A DNA stretch of 64,000 nucleotides, taken from the NCBI RefSeq assembly GCF_042665595.1, contig NZ_JBHTCT010000031.1, positions 1 to 64,000 of the forward strand, in the 5' to 3' direction. A program made the position numbers and the translations under genes. Source of the DNA: Bhargavaea changchunensis. Its GTDB lineage: Bacteria > Bacillota > Bacilli > Bacillales_A > Planococcaceae. Under the pieces are notes generated by a model. The model saw only the letters and a list, made by a program, of their open reading frames with translations. It did no database searches and had not been told where the DNA came from. The number at the start of each line of letters is the position of its first letter. Positions within the stretch are counted from its first letter, which is position 1. Positions 25,376 to 33,590 of this stretch are shown in pieces.

Positions 25376-25387
25376 CCCGTTCCTCCT

Positions 25388-27202
25388 TTATTCGCCGGTA
25401 CCGGATGTCTTTTCTTCTTTTGCCTTGTCCTGCTCCCTGAAATATTGCTGCACTGTTTCCGCGACGGATTGCGGAAGTCCCGCTTCCTTAAGTTCGTCCA
25501 CGTCAGCAGCGCGGATCTTCTTGACCGATCCGAAATGACTGAGCAACTGGTTTTTCCGCTTTGCCCCGACTCCCGGAATCCCGTCCAGTGAGGAAGTGAG
25601 AGATTTCGCTCCCCTCCGCTGCCGGTGGAACGTGATGGCAAACCGGTGCACTTCGTCCTGGATCCGCTGGAGCAGGTAAAAGGCTTCGCCGGTCCGCTTA
25701 AGCGGAACAACTTCAGGCGGGTCCCCGTACAGGAGAAGCGCAGTCTGGTGCTTATCGTCCTTTGCGAGGCCGGCAACAGGGATGTCGAGACCGAGTTCGT
25801 CCTCTATGACTTCCTTTGCGGCGCTGATCTGACCTTTTCCTCCGTCGATGAGAACCAGATCCGGAAGTGGAAGATTGTCCCTCAGTACACGGACGTACCT
25901 TCTGCGGACCACTTCCCTCATCGCTCCATAGTCGTCATGGCGGGAAGCAGTCTTCGTCTTGTACTTCCGGTAACCTTTTTTATCGGGCCGGCCGTCGACG
26001 AACGTGACCATGGCGGACACCGCCTCAGCACCGAATGTATGGGAGTTGTCGAACGCTTCAATGCGGAGCGGCGTCGCGATGCCCATTGCTTCGCCGAGCT
26101 GTTCGGCGGCACCTACCGTCCTCTGCTCTCTGCGCTCGATCAGCTGGAACTTCTCGGAAAGTGCGATTTGCGCATTTTTCTCAGCAAGTTTAACCATGTC
26201 TTTTTTCTGTCCGCGCTGCGGCACCGTGACCTTTGCATCGAGCAGTTGGCTGACAATTTCCAGGTCCGTCCCTTCAGGGAAGAAAATTTCCTTTGGCTGA
26301 ATATGCTCCGGCTTGTCATAGAATGACCCGATATACGTCAGGAATTCCTCCTCCGGATCGCGGTAGATCGGAAAAAGCGAAACATCCCTTTCAATCAGCT
26401 TGCCCTGCCGGATAAAGAATACCTGGACGCACATCCATCCTTTGTCGACTGCATAGCCGAACACGTCCCGGTCAGTCATATCTGTCGTCGTCATTTTCTG
26501 CTTTTCCATGACGGCTTCGATATTCGAGATCTGGTCACGGTATTCCTTCGCCCGTTCGAACTCCAGTTTTTCCGCCGCATCCTGCATCTTGCGGGACAGG
26601 TCATCCTTGACCTCCTTGTACCCGCCATTCAGGAACCTGGTGATGCCGGCCGTCATCTCACGGTATGTCTCCGGAGTGACCTCATTGACACATGGTGCCA
26701 GGCACTGACCGAGATGGTAATAGAGGCATACCCGGTCCGGAAGCGTGTTGCATTTCCGGAGCGGATAAATCCGGTCAAGCAGTTTTTTCGTCTCCTGCGC
26801 GGCATAGGCATTCGGATAAGGACCGAAGTACTTGCCCTTGTCTTTCTTGACTTTCCGCGTCACGATCAGGCGCGGATGCCGTTCGGCGGTCAGTTTGATA
26901 TAGGGATAGGTTTTATCGTCCTTAAGCATGATATTGTACTTCGGATCATGCTTTTTGATCAGATTCAGCTCCAGGATGAGCGCTTCGATGTCAGAGGATG
27001 TGACGAAGTATTCAAAGTCCTCGATCTCGCTCACAAGCCGTTGCGTCTTGGCATCATGCGAACCGGTGAAATAGGAGCGGACACGATTCTTGAGTACTTT
27101 CGCCTTGCCGACATAGATAATGGTGCCCTGCCGGTCTTTCATGAGATAGCATCCCGGCTGGTCGGGCAAAATCGCCAGTTTCTGGCGGATTGTTTCATTC
27201 AT
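25388..27202 (-). CDS. uvrC: Excinuclease ABC subunit C
   Basis: Nuclease of the UvrABC nucleotide excision repair system that makes both incisions. The 604 residues contain the N-terminal GIY-YIG domain (GCYLMKDRQGTIIYVGKAK), a cysteine cluster (CNTLPDRVCLYYHLGQCLAPC), the UVR helical motif near residue 205, the RNase H-like C-terminal nuclease (DNSH, DGG) and a final helix-hairpin-helix (IPGVGAKRKNQLLSHFGS). A terminator ends only 15 bases before its ATG, so it must depend on readthrough from trxA or on an internal promoter. Confidence 0.97.
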   Translation of the reverse strand: MNETIRQKLAILPDQPGCYLMKDRQGTIIYVGKAKVLKNRVRSYFTGSHDAKTQRLVSEIEDFEYFVTSSDIEALILELNLIKKHDPKYNIMLKDDKTYPYIKLTAERHPRLIVTRKVKKDKGKYFGPYPNAYAAQETKKLLDRIYPLRKCNTLPDRVCLYYHLGQCLAPCVNEVTPETYREMTAGITRFLNGGYKEVKDDLSRKMQDAAEKLEFERAKEYRDQISNIEAVMEKQKMTTTDMTDRDVFGYAVDKGWMCVQVFFIRQGKLIERDVSLFPIYRDPEEEFLTYIGSFYDKPEHIQPKEIFFPEGTDLEIVSQLLDAKVTVPQRGQKKDMVKLAEKNAQIALSEKFQLIERREQRTVGAAEQLGEAMGIATPLRIEAFDNSHTFGAEAVSAMVTFVDGRPDKKGYRKYKTKTASRHDDYGAMREVVRRRYVRVLRDNLPLPDLVLIDGGKGQISAAKEVIEDELGLDIPVAGLAKDDKHQTALLLYGDPPEVVPLKRTGEAFYLLQRIQDEVHRFAITFHRQRRGAKSLTSSLDGIPGVGAKRKNQLLSHFGSVKKIRAADVDELKEAGLPQSVAETVQQYFREQDKAKEEKTSGTGE

Positions 27203-27217
27203 ATGGTTTCACCTGCC

Positions 27218-27248
27218 AAAAAAACCGGGCACCTCAGAGGGACCCGGT
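27218..27248 (-). terminator. trxA terminator
   Basis: ACCGGG...CCCGGT stem with seven T after it on the minus strand, immediately upstream of uvrC. Confidence 0.8.
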
Positions 27249-27262
27249 CAGCGTTCTTTTTG

Positions 27263-27577
27263 TTACGCGTGCTGCTCGATAAACTGGACAAGCTTTTCTT
27301 TCGGATTGAAACCGACGACTTTGTCGACGATTTCACCGTCTTTAAAGAGGACAAGTGTCGGGATCGACATGATGCCGTATTTTCCGGCTGTCTGCTGGTT
27401 TTCGTCCACATCGACTTTGACGATCTGAACTTTGTCGCCGATTTCTGCATCGACTTCTTCAAGTACAGGCGCGATCATCTTGCACGGTCCGCACCATGTT
27501 GCCCAGAAGTCGACGAGAACGAGCCCGTCGGATACTTTTGTTTGGAAATCTTGATCGGTTGCGTGTTGAATAGCCAT
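27263..27577 (-). CDS. trxA: Thioredoxin
   Basis: Cytosolic disulfide reductase of 104 residues with the WCGPC active site (residues 28-32) and cis-proline in SIPT. It has its own promoter and terminator. The position between etfA and uvrC is as in B. subtilis. Confidence 0.98.
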   Translation of the reverse strand: MAIQHATDQDFQTKVSDGLVLVDFWATWCGPCKMIAPVLEEVDAEIGDKVQIVKVDVDENQQTAGKYGIMSIPTLVLFKDGEIVDKVVGFNPKEKLVQFIEQHA

Positions 27578-27612
27578 TTGATTACCTCCTCATGATTAAC
27601 CACTCTGGGCTA

Positions 27613-27620
27613 ATTATAGC
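27613..27620 (-). promoter_or_regulatory. Extended -10 promoter of trxA
   Basis: TGCTATAAT on the minus strand gives a consensus extended -10 (TATAAT at 27618-27613); the -35 region is poor. Confidence 0.6.
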
Positions 27621-27736
27621 ACCTGCCCGAATGGCCGGCGAATGTTCTGCCTGTTCGGCTAACCGCTTGATTTGATGCGGTTCCTTAACTGTCTACCCGC
27701 CCTGCAGAAATCTATTCTGGCGTGGCAACAGTAGCA

Positions 27737-27762
27737 GGGCTGCCCATTGAATCGGACAGCCC
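27737..27762 (-). terminator. Weak hairpin after etfA
   Basis: GGGCTGTCC...GGGCAGCCC stem eight bases after the etfA stop without a T-run. Confidence 0.5.
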
Positions 27763-27770
27763 CGCAATGA

Positions 27771-28748
<978 letters not shown>

Positions 28749-28783
28749 AGTTTACCCCTCCTGTATCGAATGTGCCGGTCGGC

Positions 28784-29557
28784 TCATATGACTTTCGCTT
28801 CGGTGCGGAGCAGTTGGACAAGCTCCTTGACCTGGTCCTGGAGGTCGCCCTCGAGAACACGGCCGGCCTGTTTTTCAGGCGGAAGGAAGACATCCACACG
28901 CTCAACCTTCACTTCGACATCGTCTTCTTCGAGATCGATATCGTCGAGTTCAAGCTCATCAAGCGGCTTCTTTTTCGCTTTCATGATCCCCGGCAGGGAC
29001 GGATAGCGAGGATCGTTCAGACCCTGCTGGGCCGTGATGAGAAGCGGCATCTGGGCCTCGATCGTTTCAGAGTCGCCTTCAACATCGCGGATGACGGTCG
29101 CCTTGTCCCCGTCGATCTTCAGTTCTGTGATCGTCGTGACATAGTTGATGCCGAGAAGTTCAGCCACACGCGGGCCGACCTGTCCGGAACCGCCGTCGAT
29201 CGCCACGTTGCCCGCCAGGATGAGATCCGCATCTTTATCCTTCAGGAATTCCGCAATGATCGTCGCTGCACCGAACTCGTCCAGCTCGTCGAGGTCGTCT
29301 TCAGTATTGATGAGCACCGCTTTATCGGCGCCCATGGCAAGAGCCGTGCGCAGTTGCTTTTCTGCTTCTTCGGAACCGATCGTAAGGACGGTCACTTCCC
29401 CGCCGTGCTCGTCGCGAACACGGATTGCTTCTTCCACTGCATATTCATCGTATGGATTGATGATGAATTCTGCGCCGTCCTCTGCGATTTCGCCGTTTTG
29501 GACGGAAATTCTCTCTTCCGTATCGAATGTGCGTTTCACCAGTGCGTAAATGTTCAT
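28784..29557 (-). CDS. etfB: Electron transfer flavoprotein beta subunit
   Basis: AMP-binding partner of EtfA, 257 residues. The conserved signature LAMGADKAVLI and the adenylate-site GNVAIDGGSGQVGPRVAELLG are present. The C-terminal third has an acidic insertion-like stretch (LDELELDDIDLEEDDVEV). It lies between fadB and etfA in the beta-oxidation operon. Confidence 0.97.
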   Translation of the reverse strand: MNIYALVKRTFDTEERISVQNGEIAEDGAEFIINPYDEYAVEEAIRVRDEHGGEVTVLTIGSEEAEKQLRTALAMGADKAVLINTEDDLDELDEFGAATIIAEFLKDKDADLILAGNVAIDGGSGQVGPRVAELLGINYVTTITELKIDGDKATVIRDVEGDSETIEAQMPLLITAQQGLNDPRYPSLPGIMKAKKKPLDELELDDIDLEEDDVEVKVERVDVFLPPEKQAGRVLEGDLQDQVKELVQLLRTEAKVI

Positions 29558-29580
29558 CTTGCCATCCTCCCCTTCGTGTC

Positions 29581-30354
29581 TTACTTTCCTTGGAATACAG
29601 GTTTCCGCTTCTCAAGGAATGCGGATATTCCTTCTTTTGCGTCCTGTGATGCAAAAACTTCCCCAAACGAGGCCGCTTCCGCCTTTACGCCCTCATGGAA
29701 TCCGTCATGCTTGCCGTATTGGAGCATGCGGAGCGCAGCACGGACCGATACCGGGCTTTTATCAGCGATTTTACGCGCGATTGCGAGGGTTCCTTCCAGC
29801 AGCTCTTCTTCACCAAATGCCTGATTGGCCAGCCCTGCGGAAACCGCCTCCTCGCCGGAGATCGGATCCGACGTCAGCATCATCTCGGCCGCTTTTGCCC
29901 GACCGACATACCTCGGCAGACGCTGAGTGCCGCCAAACCCCGGAATCAGCCCAAGCTGGAGCTCAGGCAAGCCAAGCTTGGCACCTGCCGTGACAAACCG
30001 CATATGGCACGCCATGGCAAGTTCGAGCCCTCCGCCGAGTGCTGCGCCGTGGATTGCGGCAATGACCGGCTTAGAAAAATTCTCGAGACGTTCGAACACT
30101 TGCTGTCCATTGTCCGCAAGCTTGGTAAAGCCGGCCGCATCGGGAACTTCGGTGAATTCCTTGATGTCAGCACCGGCAGAGAAGAACCTTCCTTCACCGT
30201 GCAGGACGACTACACGGACTTCGTCATCATGCTCGACGAGATCCAGGAGTTCGTTTACTTCTTTCACCAGACCTTGTGAAAGCGCATTCGCCGGTGGCCG
30301 ATTAATGGCGACCAGCGCAATGCCGTCTTCCGTTTTCACTTTCAAGAATTCCAA
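29581..30354 (-). CDS. fadB: Enoyl-CoA hydratase
   Basis: Crotonase-fold enzyme that hydrates 2-enoyl-CoA in fatty acid beta-oxidation. In the 257 residues the oxyanion-hole blocks FFSAGADIKEF and IHGAALGGGLELAMACHMRF are intact. The glutamates expected for full hydratase activity are in GGGLELAM and in PELQLGLIPGFGGTQRLPR. This is the ysiB (fadB) homologue; it starts 16 bases after fadR stops and is cotranscribed with it. Confidence 0.94.
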   Translation of the reverse strand: MEFLKVKTEDGIALVAINRPPANALSQGLVKEVNELLDLVEHDDEVRVVVLHGEGRFFSAGADIKEFTEVPDAAGFTKLADNGQQVFERLENFSKPVIAAIHGAALGGGLELAMACHMRFVTAGAKLGLPELQLGLIPGFGGTQRLPRYVGRAKAAEMMLTSDPISGEEAVSAGLANQAFGEEELLEGTLAIARKIADKSPVSVRAALRMLQYGKHDGFHEGVKAEAASFGEVFASQDAKEGISAFLEKRKPVFQGK

Positions 30355-30370
30355 TGTCCACCCATCCCCC

Positions 30371-30958
30371 TTACTTGGCTTTCATGCCTTGCATGAGCAG
30401 CCTATGTACATCCGGCGCCAGTTTAATTAAATCATATTTCTGATCATTCATCACCCACGAGGTGGAAATCTCATCAATGGTTCCGAATACCATCTGCCGT
30501 GCAAGCCGGATGTCCATATCTACTTCGAACTCACCGCGCTCGATTCCTTCTTGAAGGATGCGGTCCAGCATGGAAAGATAGTCTTTCAGGACTTCATTGA
30601 TTTTTAGCCTCAGTTCTTTATTGGACTGGCGCAGCTCCAGTTGGGTGACGATGGCCAGGTGACGGTCAGAGTAGAGGACGCTGAAATGATTTTCGATCAT
30701 CCGGAACAGTTTTTCTTCGGACGACATCTGTCCGTCTTCCAGAACCGGCCTGAGCCTGTCCATGAACAACGCCATTTTCTCACGAAAGACCGAGACTAAA
30801 ATATCCTCTTTGTTTTTGAAATACAGATAGATTGTCCCATCGGCCACCCCCGCCTGTTTGGCGATCTTTGATACCTGTGCCTGGTGGTACCCGTTCTCCG
30901 CGATGGCGATCACGGCCGCATCCACAATCTGTCCGTACTTCGGCTTATTCCGATTCAT
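30371..30958 (-). CDS. fadR: TetR-family fatty acid degradation regulator FadR
   Basis: Repressor of beta-oxidation genes, released by long-chain acyl-CoA. The 195 residues (B. subtilis FadR has 194) have an N-terminal TetR HTH (AAVIAIAENGYHQAQVSKIAKQAGVADGTIYLYFKNKEDIL) and an all-helical acyl-CoA pocket. ATG at 30958 follows GGTGGTG. It leads the operon fadR-fadB-etfB-etfA from its own promoter, which carries a perfect FadR operator, so it should repress itself. Confidence 0.95.
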   Translation of the reverse strand: MNRNKPKYGQIVDAAVIAIAENGYHQAQVSKIAKQAGVADGTIYLYFKNKEDILVSVFREKMALFMDRLRPVLEDGQMSSEEKLFRMIENHFSVLYSDRHLAIVTQLELRQSNKELRLKINEVLKDYLSMLDRILQEGIERGEFEVDMDIRLARQMVFGTIDEISTSWVMNDQKYDLIKLAPDVHRLLMQGMKAK

Positions 30959-30987
30959 TGGGTTCACCACCAAATAAAAAAGAAATA

Positions 30988-31005
30988 TGAATGACTATTC
31001 ATTCA
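30988..31005 (-). promoter_or_regulatory. FadR operator at fadR
   Basis: TGAATGACTATTCATTCA is an exact match to the FadR consensus, placed between the fadR promoter -10 and the start codon. Confidence 0.92.
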
Positions 31006-31012
31006 TATTTCT

Positions 31013-31041
31013 ATATTATTCTCTGGCTGATTGGATGTCAA
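31013..31041 (-). promoter_or_regulatory. Promoter of the fadR operon
   Basis: TTGACA (31041-31036), 17 bases and TAATAT (31018-31013), in the gap after lcfA. The FadR box starts eight bases downstream of the -10. Confidence 0.85.
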
Positions 31042-31048
31042 GCCTTGT

Positions 31049-32746
31049 TCAGGAGATGACCTTCTCCTCTTCCATCTTCTTTTTTTCTTCGTCAATCAAT
31101 GAGCGTCTCAATATCTTGCCGACTGCCGTTTTCGGAAGCTCCTTACGGAATTCGTAGAGTTTCGGCACCTTATAGGCAGCGAGGCTCTTCCTGCAGTGCG
31201 CGTTCAGTTCTTCCTCCGTCACTTCAGCGTCTTCCTTCAGGACGATGTATGCCTTGACCGTCTCCCCGCGATACGGGTCGGGAATACCGGCTACAACACA
31301 TTCTGCCACATCAGGATGTTCGTAGAGCACTTCCTCGATCTCCCTCGGATATACATTGTAGCCGCTGGCAATGATCATATCCTTCTTGCGATCGACCACA
31401 TAGAAGTAGCCGTCTTCGTCCATGTACCCGAGATCTCCAGTGAGCAGCCAGCCGTCTTTAAGGGTGGCGGCCGTTTCTTCCGGACGGTTCCAGTACCCTT
31501 TCATAATCTGCGGGCCTTTTACCGCTATTTCTCCCACTTCTCCCTGTTCCACCGATTCCGTCGTCCCGGTCCTGAAAATGGCGGCTTCGGTATCCGGCCA
31601 TGGAATCCCGACTGAGCCTTTTTTCCTCTCGCCGTCCCAAATCAGATTGGCGTGTGTCACCGGTGACGATTCGGAAAGTCCGTACCCTTCGACCAGCTTG
31701 CCTTTTGTGATTTTCTCAAACTGGGTCTGGATGTCGACCGGAAGGGGAGCCGAACCGCTCAGGCAAGCTTTGATGGAAGACAGATCGTAGTTGCCGATAT
31801 CAGGATGGTTCAGCAGGCCGATGTATATGGTCGGCGCTCCCGGGAACAGGGTCGGTGATTGCTTGTCGATCAATTTCAGCACAGTTTCCGGATCGAATTT
31901 CGGCACGAGAACCATCTTGTTCCCCTGGCTGACCGACAGCACAAGTACAGTTGTCATCCCGTAGACATGAAAGAACGGCAGGATTCCGAGAACCACTTCT
32001 TCCCCCGGTTCGCAGCGGTACATCCAGGCCGCACACATCTCCGTGTTTGCATTGAGGTTGCGGTGTGTGAGCATCACGCCCTTCGGAGAACCGGTTGTGC
32101 CGCCTGTGTATTGAAGAAGTGCGAGATCGTCCTGGTCGGTCTCGGATGCCTGGATCGGCTCCGCCTGACTGCGTTTCATGATTTCTGTAAACAGGTGGTT
32201 TCTTCCGCGGTGTTCAACCTTGACCGTCATGCCATATTCTCTTTTCTGCACAAACGGATAAAGAATGTTTTTCGGGAATGGCAGGTAGTCCTTGATCCCG
32301 GTGACAATCACGTTCTCCAAAGCGGTTTCGCCAATGACTTTGGACACCCTCGGAAACAGGATATCCAAAGTGAGGATCGCCCGGGCTCCCGAGTCTTTCA
32401 TCTGATAAGCAAGTTCCTTCTCTGTGTATAAAGGGTTTGTCTGGACAACTACGCCGCCCGCATACAGGATTCCGTAGAACGCAATGACATTCTGCGGACA
32501 GTTCGGCAGCATGATCGCCACCCGGTCCCCCCTTCCGATTCCGAGGCTTTTCAGGTAATTCCCGAATTTCAGGGCAGATTCGTACAGCTCCTGATAAATC
32601 ACCTGTCTGCCCAGGAAATGGATGGCTGTTTTCTCCGGATACTTGGACGCCGAACGGGTGAGGCCATCCTGCAGCGGTTCTTCAGGGTAGTCAAGTGTCG
32701 GCGGAATTCCTTCGGGATAGTTCTTCAGCCATGGTTTTTCCGTCAT
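31049..32746 (-). CDS. lcfA: Long-chain fatty acid-CoA ligase
   Basis: Adenylate-forming enzyme that activates long-chain fatty acids to acyl-CoA. The 565-residue protein has the P-loop-like YTGGTTGSPKG motif, GYGLSESSPVT, the hinge TGDLGYMDEDGYFYVVDRKKDMI and the C-terminal catalytic lysine in LPKTAVGKILRR. It precedes fadR as in B. subtilis, but here fadR has its own promoter, and the lcfA promoter shows no FadR box. Confidence 0.96.
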   Translation of the reverse strand: MTEKPWLKNYPEGIPPTLDYPEEPLQDGLTRSASKYPEKTAIHFLGRQVIYQELYESALKFGNYLKSLGIGRGDRVAIMLPNCPQNVIAFYGILYAGGVVVQTNPLYTEKELAYQMKDSGARAILTLDILFPRVSKVIGETALENVIVTGIKDYLPFPKNILYPFVQKREYGMTVKVEHRGRNHLFTEIMKRSQAEPIQASETDQDDLALLQYTGGTTGSPKGVMLTHRNLNANTEMCAAWMYRCEPGEEVVLGILPFFHVYGMTTVLVLSVSQGNKMVLVPKFDPETVLKLIDKQSPTLFPGAPTIYIGLLNHPDIGNYDLSSIKACLSGSAPLPVDIQTQFEKITKGKLVEGYGLSESSPVTHANLIWDGERKKGSVGIPWPDTEAAIFRTGTTESVEQGEVGEIAVKGPQIMKGYWNRPEETAATLKDGWLLTGDLGYMDEDGYFYVVDRKKDMIIASGYNVYPREIEEVLYEHPDVAECVVAGIPDPYRGETVKAYIVLKEDAEVTEEELNAHCRKSLAAYKVPKLYEFRKELPKTAVGKILRRSLIDEEKKKMEEEKVIS

Positions 32747-32789
32747 GATCAGACCCCTTCCTAAGAATCGTCAGAAAATTCCTATTACT

Positions 32790-32818
32790 ATCTTACCTTA
32801 TGATGTATGCGCTTTCAA
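32790..32818 (-). promoter_or_regulatory. Promoter of lcfA
   Basis: TTGAAA (32818-32813), 17 bases and TAAGAT (32795-32790). I see no FadR operator within 100 bases. Confidence 0.7.
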
Positions 32819-32827
32819 CAGACAATG

Positions 32828-32856
32828 TAAAAAGGCGCAGGTTTCCCTGCGCCTTT
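32828..32856 (-). terminator. Terminator after the yshE unit
   Basis: Stem AAAGGCGCAGG/CCTGCGCCTTT (arms 32831-32841 and 32846-32856) with TTTTT on the minus strand. It closes the zapA-to-yshE group and insulates lcfA. Confidence 0.85.
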
Positions 32857-32957
32857 GGATGGTGCCAGTGCTGATGGTGAAGCGAGGCGTATATGCTCCG
32901 TCTTTAGCACACAAAGTTTTGGTTTAGCCTGGAACGCCGCCCACTGATATCATGGCT

Positions 32958-33041
32958 TCAGAAAAACAGCCACCAGATGCCGACGATGATGAAGCCGGCA
33001 CACAAAACCAGCAGCAGCTTGGCCAGTTTGATCATGTCCAT
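32958..33041 (-). CDS. 27-residue membrane peptide
   Basis: ATG at 33041 to TGA at 32958 gives MDMIKLAKLLLVLCAGFIIV followed by GIWWLFF: a short charged N-terminus and one transmembrane helix. AAAGGCGG lies eight bases before the ATG. It begins 34 bases after yshE stops, on the same strand and before the shared terminator, so it is probably translated with yshE. Function unknown; it could be a partner of the YshE membrane protein or an independent small regulator. Too short for ordinary gene callers. Confidence 0.6.
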   Translation of the reverse strand: MDMIKLAKLLLVLCAGFIIVGIWWLFF

Positions 33042-33075
33042 GCCTATTACCGCCTTTCGGGGACGGATCCGGAGA

Positions 33076-33489
33076 TCAGGTGATGCTTGCTGCGATGACA
33101 TAGCTTAGTCCCACAGAGATGATGAGGGAAATCAGGCCCACAGCCCGGTTGCCGTTTCCGATCTCTTCGTCCACATTGAAACGGGGAGTCAAAAACTCAA
33201 AAAGCCAATAGGCCATGATGAGAAGGAAAAATCCGAACCCTCCCCAGGCGAGCATTTCCGGCAGCGAGGAATGCTGTTCGATGGAATGGCGGAATATATT
33301 TGCCACTCCAAAAATTTTGCCGCCTGTTGCGAGGGCGACCGCCACATTTCCTTTTTTGATCTCTTCCCAGTTTTTATATTTCGTCACAATTTCAAAAATC
33401 ACCATTGAAACAACCAGGCAGAGGACCGTGACGCTGAAATAGCCGGCCGTCTCTACGAGCGGATGTGTCCAGAAACTCGATAGAAGCAT
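33076..33489 (-). CDS. yshE: DUF350 family membrane protein YshE
   Basis: A 137-residue protein with four hydrophobic helices (about residues 14-34, 48-66, 78-98 and 115-135) and the DUF350 signature NVAVALATGGKIFGVA and NGNRAVGLISLIISVG. No biochemical role is established. It follows mutS2 and is the yshE homologue by position. GGAGC precedes the ATG. Confidence 0.85.
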   Translation of the reverse strand: MLLSSFWTHPLVETAGYFSVTVLCLVVSMVIFEIVTKYKNWEEIKKGNVAVALATGGKIFGVANIFRHSIEQHSSLPEMLAWGGFGFFLLIMAYWLFEFLTPRFNVDEEIGNGNRAVGLISLIISVGLSYVIAASIT

Positions 33490-33590
33490 TCCATTTGCTC
33501 CTTTGCTGTTTTGATACCTATACGGATGAACGGCGGGAAGGTTTCAATTCGGACCGATTCAGTGCATGGCTCCGTCCGGTATCCGCCTGT

